Source: Roseateles aquatilis
Lineage (GTDB): Bacteria > Pseudomonadota > Gammaproteobacteria > Burkholderiales > Burkholderiaceae_C
Length of the DNA: 64,000 nt
Reading direction: 5' to 3'
Assembly: GCF_002205645.1 (NCBI RefSeq)
Contig: NZ_NIOF01000010.1
Location: 1-64,000 of the forward strand
In this document: positions 1-8,521 of the stretch, piece by piece
Numbering within the stretch: the first letter of the stretch is position 1
Layout: every line of letters starts with the position of its first letter
Translations under genes and position numbers: made by a program
Notes under the pieces: model-generated
Database searches by the model: none
Told to the model about the DNA's origin: nothing
What the model saw: the letters and a program-made list of their open reading frames with translations, nothing else

Positions 1-57
1 CGACTCAGCGCCGATGATAGTGCGGACTCCCGTGTGAAAGTAGGTCATCGTCAGGCT
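1..57 (+). rRNA. rrf: 5S ribosomal RNA, 3' part
   Basis: The window opens inside a 5S rRNA gene. The segment from the GATGATAGTG region through GTGAAAGTAGGTCATCGTCA matches the conserved 3' third of betaproteobacterial 5S rRNA. The mature end is probably near base 57, and an intrinsic terminator follows at 69-108. The 5' part, and presumably the 23S and 16S genes, lie outside the window. The exact 3' end is an estimate. Confidence 0.9.
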
Positions 58-68
58 AATTTCCCGCC

Positions 69-108
69 AAACCCCTCGGTCAGCAATGATCGAGGGGTTT
101 CGCCTTTT
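69..108 (+). terminator. Intrinsic terminator of the rRNA operon
   Basis: A perfect 10-bp stem (AAACCCCTCG at 69-78 and CGAGGGGTTT at 91-100) closes a 12-base loop. It is followed by a T-rich run ending in CTTTT near 108. It lies directly behind the 5S rRNA, where rRNA operon termination is expected. Confidence 0.9.
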
Positions 109-135
109 CGGGGCTGAATTCTGGGGCCTCGATAT

Positions 136-1077
136 TCAGCGAATACTGATTACCGCGTCGGCTCCCGCCGAGCTTGCATTCAGCGCTTTATTTCGAACGA
201 GGTCACCGATCACGCGCTCAGCCCATATTTGAAGTGGCTCAGCTGAATAGAACCGCTGCCAAATGTCGAGCAATACTGGCGTCTGAGTCAGCCAGTCGAT
301 CAGCGCCTGGAGTCGACTCTCTTGAACCTCCAGCATGTGGAAGACGATCAGCGCCTTCACGGCATGCAGTGCATGCCGGGCCGGCTCCTTACGGAAGTAA
401 GCCAGCTTTTGACGAGCGGTCGAGAGTGCACCGGGGACATCGATGAACACTGCGCCATGCCCCGGTATCACGACCTCCGGACGAAGTGCTTCGATGATGT
501 TCAGGGTGTCCTCCACCTCATCGAATGCCGAATCCCCGTCGAGCTCAGGAAACACGATCCCGAAGCCGCGCTCCCACAGCGCGTCGGCGGAAATGAGCGT
601 TCGAAGGGATCGTTCAAAGAGGATGACCGAATGTGGGTCATGGCCCGGCGCCGCGTGAACCTCCCAGATCAACCGTCCTTGCCGAAGCCGATCCCCTGGC
701 AGCAGCTTGCCGGCGGCGCTGAAGCGCTCACAACGCTGCCCCGTTGCCCGATAGCTCAGGCGCCTCTCGTCCCACGCCTGCACTGCCTCGAAGTCCCCTG
801 GAGGAATCACGATCGGGCACCCATGCCGCGCGACCAAGGCCGCATTCCCACCGCAATGGTCGGAGTGAAGGTGCGTATTGGCGATGAGGCGAAGAGATTC
901 GCCCTCGTGTAGGGCATCACCAATCAGCGCCAACGTCTGTTGAGCGTGACTCGCGTATCCGCTGTCGATAAGCACGGCCCCTTCATCCGCCGACGTCCCA
1001 TGCAGCAGGATGTTGTTGGACGACAGCCACCCGCGCTCCAGCACCGTGACGCCGGCTGGCAGCAGCGAGTCGCTCAT
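136..1077 (-). CDS. MBL-fold metallo-hydrolase
   Basis: This 313-residue protein belongs to the metallo-beta-lactamase superfamily. The zinc-binding motif THLHSDHCGG (HxHxDH) lies near residue 70, with a later PGHDPHS segment and a VIPGHG segment, the usual further metal-ligand positions. These enzymes are mostly soluble hydrolases acting on thioesters, lactones or phosphoesters. The substrate cannot be read from the sequence. It starts at ATG 1077, 23 bases after the fadD stop on the same strand, so the two are probably co-transcribed. That suggests, but does not prove, a role with acyl-CoA or lipid substrates. Confidence 0.85.
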   Translation of the reverse strand: MSDSLLPAGVTVLERGWLSSNNILLHGTSADEGAVLIDSGYASHAQQTLALIGDALHEGESLRLIANTHLHSDHCGGNAALVARHGCPIVIPPGDFEAVQAWDERRLSYRATGQRCERFSAAGKLLPGDRLRQGRLIWEVHAAPGHDPHSVILFERSLRTLISADALWERGFGIVFPELDGDSAFDEVEDTLNIIEALRPEVVIPGHGAVFIDVPGALSTARQKLAYFRKEPARHALHAVKALIVFHMLEVQESRLQALIDWLTQTPVLLDIWQRFYSAEPLQIWAERVIGDLVRNKALNASSAGADAVISIR

Positions 1078-1100
1078 CGGGTGGGCCGCATTCGTATCCG

Positions 1101-2792
1101 CTATTGCCGAAGCTCGCGACGCAGAATCTTGCCGACATTCGTCTTCGGCAGTTCATCCCGGAACTCGATGTACTTCGGCCGCTTATAGCCCGTCAGCTGG
1201 GAATGGCAGAAGCTGCTGAGGTCTTCCTCCGCCAATGCTGGATCCCTCTTGATGACGAAGAGCTTCACGGCCTCGCCTGAATGCGGATCAGGCACGCCGA
1301 CAGCGGCGCATTCCAGGACGCCGGGATGCATGTTCACGACTTGCTCGATCTCCGTCGGATAGACGTTGAAACCGCTGACCAGGATCATGTCCTTCTTGCG
1401 ATCGACGATGCGCGTGAAGCCGTCGGCATCCATCACTCCGATATCACCAGTCTTGAAGAAGCCGTCCGGACCGATCGATTCGGCGGTGTCCTCTGGACGA
1501 TTCCAATAGCCGGCCATGACTTGCGGGCCGCGGATGCAGATCTCGCCGCGCTCGCCCAGGGGCACGTCGTTCCCTGCATCGTCGCGAATGGCGAGCTCGG
1601 TGTTGGGCACTGGCAGGCCGATCGATCCATTGAACTTGTCGAGGTCCAGGCGGTTGATCGTCGCGACCGGTGACGTCTCGGAGAGCCCATATCCCTCGAC
1701 CACCGGACAGCCCGTGATGCGCGACCACTTCTCGGCTGTCGCTTGCTGCACGGCCATGCCGCCGCCGTTCGAAATGACGAGTTCGCTGAAATCCAGCTTC
1801 GCGAAACCAGGATCGTTGGCCAGTGCATTGAACAGCGTGTTCACTGCCGGGAACATGTTGACGCGGTAATTGCGCAGCGTCGCGATGAGGCCGGGGATAT
1901 CCCGCGGATTCGGAATCAGCAGGTTCATCATCCCCATCCGGGCGCCGAGCATGTAGCAGGCCGTCAGGGCGAAGATGTGATACAGCGGCAATGCGCAGAC
2001 GATGGTGAGCGGCTTGTCGCCGATCTTCTGCAGCATCGGCGCGAACCACGCTTCGCTTTGCAGAATGTTGGCGATGACATTGCGATGCAGCAGCGTCGCG
2101 CCCTTGGACAGGCCGGTCGTGCCACCGGTGTACTGCAGGAAAGCCGGATCATCGGCGCCGAGCTGGACCGGCTTCAACGACATCCGCGCGCCTTCGGACA
2201 GCGCCTGGTTGAAACGCGTGACCGTGCGGCCGTCGGTCAAGGGGAGGCGGAACTCCGGCACCATCTTCTTCAGATGCCGGACCGCGAAGTTGATCAGCGG
2301 GCCGCGCCACCATCCCAGCATGTCGCCCAGTGAGGTCAGCACCACGTGCCTGACCTGCGTCCGCTCGATGACCTCCGACAAAGTCTTCGCGAAGTTCTCC
2401 AGGACGATGATGACCTCGGCGCCAGAGTCCTTCAACTGGTGCTCGAGCTCGCGTGGCGTGTACAGCGGGTTCACGTTCACGACGACATAACCGGCGCGCA
2501 GGATGGCCGCGATCGTCACCATGTACTGCAGGACGTTGGGCATCATGATCGCCACGCGGGCGCCGCGTGCCAGTCCTCGCTGCTGCAACCAGGCGCCAAG
2601 TGCCGATGACAACTCATCGACCTGGCCGAAGGTGAGCCGCTGATCCATGCAGACCGCGGCATCGCGCCGCGCATGCTTGCGGAAGGCCTCCTCCAACAGG
2701 GCCACCAGCGAGGGATAGACATCAACCGAAATCTCGGCGGGGACGCCCGGCGGATAGCTCTTCAACCAAGGTTTGTCGGCGTAGGTGGTCAT
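1101..2792 (-). CDS. fadD: Long-chain fatty acid-CoA ligase FadD
   Basis: This 563-residue acyl-CoA synthetase activates fatty acids to acyl-CoA through an acyl-adenylate, the first step of beta-oxidation. The AMP-binding signature YTGGTTGLSKGA, the motif GYGLSETSP and the C-terminal DRKKDMILVSGFNVYP hinge are intact. The length matches E. coli FadD (561). I chose ATG 2792 because GAGGAGAC sits just upstream; an upstream in-frame extension to 2954 is Arg/Pro-rich and looks non-coding. The metallo-hydrolase gene follows 23 bases downstream. The divergent neighbour is a lipase-like hydrolase, which fits a lipid-use locus. Confidence 0.92.
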   Translation of the reverse strand: MTTYADKPWLKSYPPGVPAEISVDVYPSLVALLEEAFRKHARRDAAVCMDQRLTFGQVDELSSALGAWLQQRGLARGARVAIMMPNVLQYMVTIAAILRAGYVVVNVNPLYTPRELEHQLKDSGAEVIIVLENFAKTLSEVIERTQVRHVVLTSLGDMLGWWRGPLINFAVRHLKKMVPEFRLPLTDGRTVTRFNQALSEGARMSLKPVQLGADDPAFLQYTGGTTGLSKGATLLHRNVIANILQSEAWFAPMLQKIGDKPLTIVCALPLYHIFALTACYMLGARMGMMNLLIPNPRDIPGLIATLRNYRVNMFPAVNTLFNALANDPGFAKLDFSELVISNGGGMAVQQATAEKWSRITGCPVVEGYGLSETSPVATINRLDLDKFNGSIGLPVPNTELAIRDDAGNDVPLGERGEICIRGPQVMAGYWNRPEDTAESIGPDGFFKTGDIGVMDADGFTRIVDRKKDMILVSGFNVYPTEIEQVVNMHPGVLECAAVGVPDPHSGEAVKLFVIKRDPALAEEDLSSFCHSQLTGYKRPKYIEFRDELPKTNVGKILRRELRQ

Positions 2793-3055
2793 GTCTCCTC
2801 GTCTCGTTCTTGATGGGGAAGGGGCGTCGCGCCGCTGGAGCCTTCGATGCTGGCCGGAGCCGCTTGCCTGGCGTAGGGGAGTTGCCCTAGGCCGCCTCGT
2901 CGCGTCCGGGACAACGAGGGCGACCGTTGCTCGTCGAGTCGACCCGCGAAGCATTTTCCGAAGACCAGGCGCGGGCCAACCGATGCGCGCCCCTGGCAGG
3001 GCGAGTCCTTCGCGCAGGCCCCTACACTCGCGCGATTGTCTGATCGGGAGCCTTG

Positions 3056-3982
3056 ATGAACGGCAGGTTGCAGCGCCTCAGCTCGCTGTTTCGTTGGATC
3101 GCCGGCCCGCTGCTCGCGGTGCTGGCCGGGTGGCATTGGGGGCCGTGGGGCTTCGTCGGCGTGCTCCTGCTTTTCGTGGTGGGGCCGGCGCTGGCGATGC
3201 TGCCGGGTTTTCTGATCCTGCGCTTCATTCCCCCCGCTCCCGGGTTGCCGGTCGCTCCGATGGGGGATCTGCTGCAGGCCTGGTGGCGCGAGGTCGTCGT
3301 GGTGACGAGGGTCTTCAGTTGGCAGCAACCGTGGGCCGAGCATCAGGAGCCTGACTACCTCCCCCCGCCCGAGCAGGCGCGGGGGCGTCGCGGCGTCGTG
3401 CTGCTGCATGGCTACAGCTGCAATCGCGGGTTGTGGAACGGCTGGATGCGGGAGCTTCGCCGGCGTGGCATTCCGTTCATCGCGGTGACGCAGGAGCCCG
3501 CCTTCGGCTCCATCGATCGGTACGCGCCGGTCGTCGATCGCGCGATGCGCACGCTGCAGGACCATACCGGTCTGCCGCCGCTGATCGTCGCGCACAGCAT
3601 GGGCGGCCTGAGTGCGCGGGCCTGGTGGCGCAGCGTGGGACACCCGCAGGACCGCGTTCATCGCATCCTGACGCTGGGCACGCCGCACCATGGCACCTTG
3701 CTGGCCCGACTGGGGACAACCGAGAACGCCAAGCAGATGCGGGGCGACGGTGAATGGTTGAACCAACTGGCCCGTGACGAAGCGGGGCGGTGGGCCGACC
3801 ACTTCGACTGCCTCTACGGGCATTGCGACCAGATCGTCTTTCCGGCCGAGACCGCCGTGCTGCCCGGTGCCCGCGTGCTGCACCTGCGCGCGCGGGGACA
3901 CCTGCAGCTGGTCTTCGAGCCCCAGGCGTTCGAGCGCGCGCTGACGTTGCTCGAAGAGCCTGCCCTGTCCCGCGCCGCCTGA
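3056..3982 (+). CDS. Alpha/beta-hydrolase, lipase-like, membrane-anchored
   Basis: This 308-residue protein has one or two N-terminal hydrophobic segments (about residues 15-65) followed by an alpha/beta-hydrolase domain. The oxyanion region HGYSCNRG lies near residue 120 and the nucleophile elbow AHSMGG near residue 182. A later DQIVF segment and RARGHLQ segment are candidates for the acid and histidine of the triad. It resembles triacylglycerol lipase/esterase-type proteins. The start is ATG 3056 behind GGGAG; a TTG one codon earlier is possible. It is divergent from fadD, so a lipid-hydrolysis role is plausible but not shown. Confidence 0.8.
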   Translation: MNGRLQRLSSLFRWIAGPLLAVLAGWHWGPWGFVGVLLLFVVGPALAMLPGFLILRFIPPAPGLPVAPMGDLLQAWWREVVVVTRVFSWQQPWAEHQEPDYLPPPEQARGRRGVVLLHGYSCNRGLWNGWMRELRRRGIPFIAVTQEPAFGSIDRYAPVVDRAMRTLQDHTGLPPLIVAHSMGGLSARAWWRSVGHPQDRVHRILTLGTPHHGTLLARLGTTENAKQMRGDGEWLNQLARDEAGRWADHFDCLYGHCDQIVFPAETAVLPGARVLHLRARGHLQLVFEPQAFERALTLLEEPALSRAA

Positions 3983-3987
3983 AAGCG

Positions 3988-4017
3988 AAAAGGGCCTGGA
4001 ACTCGCGTTTCAGGCCC
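3988..4017 (-). terminator. Intrinsic terminator downstream of hppD
   Basis: A 7-bp GC stem (GGGCCTG at 3992-3998 and CAGGCCC at 4011-4017) is followed, read on the minus strand, by CTTTTCGCTTTC. It lies 63 bases past the hppD stop. It may also serve the convergent hydrolase gene, although the plus-strand side has few T residues. Confidence 0.7.
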
Positions 4018-4079
4018 CTCTTGCGGGTGACCGCCTTGCTCGGCGGTGGTGCGACCGTCAGCTGTCGATCAGTGGGCGA

Positions 4080-5204
4080 TCAGGCGTCAGCCTTCAGCAC
4101 GCCGCGGCGGATCTGATCGAGCTCGATGCTCTCGAACAGCGCCTTGAAGTTGCCCTCGCCGAAGCCTTCGTTGCCCTTGCGCTGGATGATCTCGAAGAAG
4201 ATCGGCCCGATCACTTCCTTGGTGAAGATCTGCAGCAGCAGCTCGTGCGGCGCGCCCTGGTGCGCGGCGCCGTCGATCAGGATGCGCAGCCGGCGCAGCT
4301 CGTCCAGGCTCTCGTTGTGCTCGGGCAGGCGCTTGCTCACCAGGTCGTAATAGGTGTCGATGGTGTCCTGGAAGGACACGCCGGTATCCCGCATGCCTTC
4401 GACGCTCTTGTAGATGTCGTCGGTGCCCAGCGCCACGTGCTGGATGCCCTCGCCGTGGTACAGGTCCAGGTACTCGGCGATCTGGCTCTTGTCGTCGCTG
4501 CTCTCGTTGATCGGGATGCGGATCTTGCCGCAGGGGCTGGTCATGGCCTTGGACTTCAGGCCGGTGAGCTTGCCCTCGATGTCGAAGTAACGGACCTCGC
4601 GGAAGTTGAACAGGCGCTCGTAGAACTCCGCCCATTCCTTCATCCGGCCGCGGAACACGTTGTGGGTCAGGTGATCGATGTAGGTCAGGCCATGGCCGAC
4701 CGGCTTCGACTCGACCGGCTTGCCGTCGGCATCCAGCAGCGGGACGAAGTCCACGTCGTAGATGCTGATGTTGCCGATCTCGCCGGCGGCCGCGCCGTTC
4801 TTGCCTTGCCAGCGGTCGACGAAGTAGATCAGCGAGTCGCCGATGCCCTTGATCGCCGGGATGTTCAGCTCCATCGGACCGGCCTTGTTGTCGAAGCCCC
4901 AGGCGCCCAGCTCCAGCGCGCGCTGATAGGCGAAGGCGGCATCCTTGACCCGGAACGCGATCGCGCAGATCGACGGTCCATGCAGGCGCGCGAAGCGCTG
5001 CGCGAAGGCATCCTGCTCGGCGTTGATGATGAAGTTCACATCGCCCTGGCGATACAGCGTCACGTTCTTGTGGCGATGGCGGGCGACGGCGACGAAGCCC
5101 ATCGAGGTGAACAGCGCGCCCAGCGCGGCAGGATCGGGGGCGGCGAACTCGATGAATTCGAAGCCGTCGGTGCCCATGGGGTTGTCCCAAGGAGTGAATG
5201 CCAT
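4080..5204 (-). CDS. hppD: 4-Hydroxyphenylpyruvate dioxygenase
   Basis: This 374-residue Fe(II) dioxygenase converts 4-hydroxyphenylpyruvate to homogentisate in tyrosine degradation. Two VOC-type halves are visible. The three iron ligands fit His178 (IDHLTHN), His256 (GIQHVAL) and Glu338 (FFEIIQR). The C-terminal gating segment GNFKALFESIE is present. ATG 5204 is preceded by CCGGAGACAAG, a good Shine-Dalgarno. An Lrp-type regulator gene is divergent across 138 bases that carry operator-like repeats. That arrangement, well known for hpd loci, suggests control by an aromatic amino acid. Confidence 0.95.
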   Translation of the reverse strand: MAFTPWDNPMGTDGFEFIEFAAPDPAALGALFTSMGFVAVARHRHKNVTLYRQGDVNFIINAEQDAFAQRFARLHGPSICAIAFRVKDAAFAYQRALELGAWGFDNKAGPMELNIPAIKGIGDSLIYFVDRWQGKNGAAAGEIGNISIYDVDFVPLLDADGKPVESKPVGHGLTYIDHLTHNVFRGRMKEWAEFYERLFNFREVRYFDIEGKLTGLKSKAMTSPCGKIRIPINESSDDKSQIAEYLDLYHGEGIQHVALGTDDIYKSVEGMRDTGVSFQDTIDTYYDLVSKRLPEHNESLDELRRLRILIDGAAHQGAPHELLLQIFTKEVIGPIFFEIIQRKGNEGFGEGNFKALFESIELDQIRRGVLKADA

Positions 5205-5275
5205 GTCTTGTCTCCGGTACCCCGGTCAAGGGGGTTTGATCAGCGATTGCTTCCGCCACTGTAGGGGGAAGGGTC

Positions 5276-5338
5276 CGCAGGATTCCTGCGATACAAGGCG
5301 CGACAACGAGGGGTGGCGCAAGAATCCTGCAAGAATCC
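5276..5338. promoter_or_regulatory. Operator-like repeats between hppD and the Lrp-type gene
   Basis: Bases 5276-5290 form a perfect inverted repeat (CGCAGGA, one central T, TCCTGCG). Further on, GCAAGAATCC occurs twice (5318-5327 and 5329-5338) at an 11-base period, about one helical turn, ending just before the Lrp-type start codon. Lrp-family octamers bind such phased sites. Assignment to this regulator is inference from position. Confidence 0.5.
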
Positions 5339-5342
5339 AGGG

Positions 5343-5825
5343 ATGGACAAGCAGATCGAGCTTGATGCGATCGACAGACGCATCCTCCACGCCCTCCAGG
5401 CCGATGGCCGGATGACCTACGACGCGCTGGCGGCGCAGGTGAACCTGTCCTCGTCGGCCGTGCTGCGACGGGTGCGCCGATTGGAGGAGGACGGCGTCAT
5501 CACCGCCTACGTCGCCCTGGTCAATCCGGAACGGGTCGGACTCGGGCTGACGGCCTACATCAACGTCAGGCTGGAGAAACACACCGACAGCCACAAGCGC
5601 ACGCCGATGGACCTGTTCCGCGCGGCGGTGCTGACTTGGCCCGAGGTGATCGAGTGCGCCGCGCTGACCGGGGAGATGGACTACCTGCTGCGGGTACTGG
5701 TCCGGGACATGAGCCACTATGCGCGCTTCATCAGCGACACGCTGCTCAGGCATCCGAGCGTGCAGGACTGCAAGACGAGTTTCGTGCTGGACCGGCTGAA
5801 AGATACGACGGCGTTGCCGGTGTGA
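5343..5825 (+). CDS. Lrp/AsnC-family transcriptional regulator
   Basis: This 160-residue protein has an N-terminal winged-helix domain with the typical opening LDAIDRRILHALQADGR (residues 6-22) and a recognition helix around SSSAVLRRVRRLEEDG. A C-terminal RAM/AsnC ligand-binding domain follows. I chose ATG 5343, which gives the normal family length; an in-frame GTG at 5313 would add ten unconserved residues. It is divergent from hppD, so it is probably the local activator or repressor of tyrosine catabolism, sensing an aromatic amino or keto acid. Repeats overlapping its own leader suggest autoregulation. Confidence 0.9.
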   Translation: MDKQIELDAIDRRILHALQADGRMTYDALAAQVNLSSSAVLRRVRRLEEDGVITAYVALVNPERVGLGLTAYINVRLEKHTDSHKRTPMDLFRAAVLTWPEVIECAALTGEMDYLLRVLVRDMSHYARFISDTLLRHPSVQDCKTSFVLDRLKDTTALPV

Positions 5826-6032
5826 GGTGACGCGCGGTGGCGGGGCTGCCCACCAGCCCGCCTGCCCGCGACGCGGGACGTGCCACATGCGGCGCGTTGG
5901 CCGCGGAAGCACGGGGCCGGCCTTCACTGAAACCCCGTGCTCCCCCGTCCCCCATCACCGAGGTCCCCCACGGCCGCGGACCGAGGTTCTCCACGGTTCT
6001 TTGGGGAAGGTTGGGGTGGCGGGTGCGCGTGT

Positions 6033-6644
6033 CTAGCGGCGTTCGAGGACCAGCGCGAGTTCGAACCAGCCGCGTTCGTGCGCCTGCTGGGCGTAGGGGG
6101 GCGCGGGCCACTTCCAGAGGGCTTGAGGGAACAGTGCGCGCATCGCGTTGATGTCGCAGTGGTACGGCGGGCCGATGACCTGGCCGTGCTCGGATTCCTC
6201 GCGGCGAGCCTGCATGAACAGCGCCAGCAAGCGCCCACCCGGCTTCAACCAGCGCTGCAGCTGCTCGGCGTAGGTGGTCCAGTGGTCGGGGTGCAACGCG
6301 CAGAGGCAGGTCTGCTCGTAGACGACGTCCAGCGCATGGTCGGGCCGCCAGGCCAGCACGTCGGCCTGCTCGACACGCCCCGGCAACCGCTCCTGGGCCA
6401 GCTTGGCGCGGGCGATGTCGACGGCCGCGGGCGTGTAGTCCAGGCCGGTCACCTCCAGCCCCGCGCGAGCCAGCACCGCGAGCTCGTGTCCACGTCCGCA
6501 GCCGGGTACCGCGATGCGTTCGCCCGGGCGCAGCAGGCCCGCGTCCAGCCAGGCGCTCAGTTGGGGATGCGGTCCGCCACGGTCCCAGGCGGTCTGCCCG
6601 GTCTCGAAACGCTGTTGCCAGAACTCGCGGTCAGGTCCCGCCAT
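6033..6644 (-). CDS. SAM-dependent methyltransferase, thiopurine methyltransferase (TPMT) type
   Basis: This 203-residue protein carries a Rossmann methyltransferase motif I (VPGCGRGHE), an acidic end of beta-2 (GLDYTP) and motif II (ADVLAW). The opening WQQRFETGQTAWDRG and the GPPYHCD segment are typical of the TPMT family, whose bacterial members methylate thiols, selenium or tellurium compounds. The substrate here is unknown. ATG 6644 is preceded by GAGGAGACAAG. The 207 bases between its stop and the Lrp-type gene show no convincing gene. Confidence 0.85.
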   Translation of the reverse strand: MAGPDREFWQQRFETGQTAWDRGGPHPQLSAWLDAGLLRPGERIAVPGCGRGHELAVLARAGLEVTGLDYTPAAVDIARAKLAQERLPGRVEQADVLAWRPDHALDVVYEQTCLCALHPDHWTTYAEQLQRWLKPGGRLLALFMQARREESEHGQVIGPPYHCDINAMRALFPQALWKWPAPPYAQQAHERGWFELALVLERR

Positions 6645-6720
6645 GGCTTGTCTCCTCGCGTCTGATGCGCTGCTCGAAAACCGCAGCCTACCGCGAGTGG
6701 CGCTGGCGCCGCGCAAGACC

Positions 6721-7653
6721 TCAGATGACGCCGTCGACCTCGTGCACCAGCTTCAGCGTGTGAGCGGGGGAGAGGCTCATCAGCTCGCCGATCTCGATCA
6801 GGTCGTCGGGCACGGCGGGGTTCTCCCAGCTTTGCGCGGTGTGCCGCGCGAGGCGCACCGCCAGCGTCACGCAGCGGACCTGTGGATCGAGGCCCTTCTT
6901 GTCGTCGACGATGTGGGCCAGCAGCTCCGGCAGATGCCACGCGCGCATCAACGCCTGCTCCAGATCGCCCAGCTCGATGTTGAGCACCGCGCGTTGCGCC
7001 GCCACGCTGCGCAGCGTCGAGTCGGCCGTCTGGCGGCGCTGGATCTCCAGCGCCAGGTCCGGCGCCTCGCACCACAGCAGCATCTCGGAGAAATCGTGCA
7101 GCAGCGCCGCGCCGTGGATGACCTCGGCGTCGGGGTCGGCACGATGCGCGGCGAAACCCAGCGCGAAGCGTGCCGCCCGCTCGGCGCGGTGCAGCACGCG
7201 CTGCAGGCCGGCAAGCGCGTCGGGACGCGCGGCCAGCCGCTGCTCGACCGTCGGCTGCTCGCCGAAGGCCCGGAAGAAGGGAGTGATGCCCATCAGCACC
7301 AACGCGGCCGTGACCGTCTCGGTGTCGGTCAGCAGCCGGCTGGAGCGCTGCGACGTGGCATACGCCAGCAGCTTGAGCGTCATCAGCGGATCCTTGTTCA
7401 GGATGTCGCCGAGCAGGCGCGCGTCGACCGCGTCCTCATTCGCACGCCAAAGCTCCAGTTGCTCGGCCGTGCTGGCCAGCACCGGAAGCTCCAGGTCGCG
7501 GAAGTGCGCCGTCCAGGCCGACAGGTCCGGCAAGGGCCGTGTCAGCGGCTGGAACGGCGCGCCGCTCGCGGAGGGCGCAGAAGCAGCGGGCGGAACGCTC
7601 ATGGTCATGAAGCGAGGTCGCCGCGGTGGCGGCGATACACGGTGGTCGTTCAT
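6721..7653 (-). CDS. HDOD-domain signalling protein
   Basis: This protein of up to 310 residues has an HDOD domain (HD-related output domain), visible as the run LPVLASTAEQLELW, the DPLMTLKLLAYA helix, LMGITPFFRAFGE and HGAALLHDFSEMLLWCEAP. HDOD proteins are regulatory relatives of HD phosphohydrolases, often linked to c-di-GMP or motility control, and usually lack catalytic metal ligands. Starts at 7653, 7608 and 7602 are all ATG and none has a strong Shine-Dalgarno; the first 30 or so residues are Pro/Ala-rich and may not be translated. Confidence 0.8.
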   Translation of the reverse strand: MNDHRVSPPPRRPRFMTMSVPPAASAPSASGAPFQPLTRPLPDLSAWTAHFRDLELPVLASTAEQLELWRANEDAVDARLLGDILNKDPLMTLKLLAYATSQRSSRLLTDTETVTAALVLMGITPFFRAFGEQPTVEQRLAARPDALAGLQRVLHRAERAARFALGFAAHRADPDAEVIHGAALLHDFSEMLLWCEAPDLALEIQRRQTADSTLRSVAAQRAVLNIELGDLEQALMRAWHLPELLAHIVDDKKGLDPQVRCVTLAVRLARHTAQSWENPAVPDDLIEIGELMSLSPAHTLKLVHEVDGVI

Positions 7654-7722
7654 CGTATATCGGCGCGCCGTCCGCCAGCTTGATCCCCACCGCGGCCAAG
7701 GCGACCGCGAACCAGACCGCGA

Positions 7723-7977
7723 TCACAGCCGTTGCACACCCGCGAGGGTGCCCAGCAGTTGACCGTCCGCGTAGATCCGGCCGCCTTCGGCGTCCGCCGC
7801 GGGGCTGAACTCGAACTCATGCGAGTCCGATCCCTGCCGCGCCGCGGGCGCGACCCGCCACGCCCAGCTGATCAGGCGCCCGCCGGCGCCCAGCAGCATG
7901 ATCGCCAACCAGCCCCTGAGGCTTTGCTGGCGGGCCAGGCCATGCATGCGGCCCGGCATCAAGATGATTTCTTGCAT
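7723..7977 (-). CDS. Small hypothetical protein, possibly membrane-bound
   Basis: This 84-residue reading frame is not a family I recognise. ATG 7977 is preceded by AGGGAGACAAGCA, the same leader type used by hppD and the methyltransferase gene, which supports translation. A hydrophobic stretch (about residues 22-41, GWLAIMLLGAGG region) could span the membrane. The polar C-terminal half ends in a short glycine-containing beta-like segment. It lies just upstream of the HDOD gene on the same strand. Confidence 0.5.
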   Translation of the reverse strand: MQEIILMPGRMHGLARQQSLRGWLAIMLLGAGGRLISWAWRVAPAARQGSDSHEFEFSPAADAEGGRIYADGQLLGTLAGVQRL

Positions 7978-8043
7978 TGCTTGTCTCCCTGGACGGCCTT
8001 CGCCGGGCCGGGAAGACGTCCCGGTCCGTCGGAGGCTCGCCCT

Positions 8044-8229
8044 TCAAGGGCTGAAGTCGTCGTGTCGCTGGAGCTCGCGCTTCAGCGCCTGGTGTTCCTG
8101 CTGGCGGCGTGCGCCCGCGGTCGGGCCGTGGCGGCCCGCTGAACGGCCGTGGCTGGCTGCCACGAAGGGATTGCGCGGCTTGCGCAGCGTCAGGGTCTGG
8201 CGCGGACGGGGTGTGATGAACTGGGCCAT
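8044..8229 (-). CDS. Small basic conserved-looking protein
   Basis: This 61-residue protein is very basic. The segment LRKPRNPFVAASHGRSAGRH is followed by a charged helix rich in Arg, Gln and Lys. ATG 8229 follows AAGGAGG with ideal spacing, the strongest Shine-Dalgarno in the region, and a plausible promoter lies at 8341-8368. I recall similar short KPRNP-type proteins in Burkholderiales but cannot name a family. The charge suggests nucleic-acid or ribosome association, which is inference only. Confidence 0.6.
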   Translation of the reverse strand: MAQFITPRPRQTLTLRKPRNPFVAASHGRSAGRHGPTAGARRQQEHQALKRELQRHDDFSP

Positions 8230-8340
8230 GGCAGCCTCCTTGTGGTGACGGATGGGAAGGGTCGGAGCGGAGCGCCGCGGGCTCGGAGCGGTCAGCTGCA
8301 AGAGGCTGTCCACCACGGCGGGGGCTCAAAAGTTGCGCAG

Positions 8341-8368
8341 ATGATAAACATTCGATTATCTTGCGCAA
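8341..8368 (-). promoter_or_regulatory. Sigma-70-type promoter for the small basic protein gene
   Basis: On the minus strand TTGCGC (8368-8363) and TATCAT (8346-8341) are separated by 16 bases. This lies in an AT-rich patch that stands out in a GC-rich region. Transcription would begin near 8334 and run into the gene starting at 8229. The 292-base interval 8230-8521 holds nothing else that I can identify. Confidence 0.55.
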
Positions 8369-8521
8369 GTGCTTTTTATCTGACGTTGTCCCCAGCCGAC
8401 GGGACGCGGATGGCGCAGGCGCGATCACCCGGCGACAGGCCGCGGCGCCTGCCGGTCAGGGGCATCGATGTGGAACGGGGCGGGGGCGAATGGCCCGCGC
8501 TGCCAGCGCGCTCACGCGCGA

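Noticed and set aside
58-135. tRNA gene after the 5S rRNA
   Set aside because: Only the terminator hairpin is present; no cloverleaf or TPsiC-like sequence could be found.
2789-3901. Long reverse-strand open frame over the lipase-like gene
   Set aside because: Its product is Gln/Arg/His-rich with no domain, and it lies antisense to a gene with a clear hydrolase motif. It is a GC-rich shadow.
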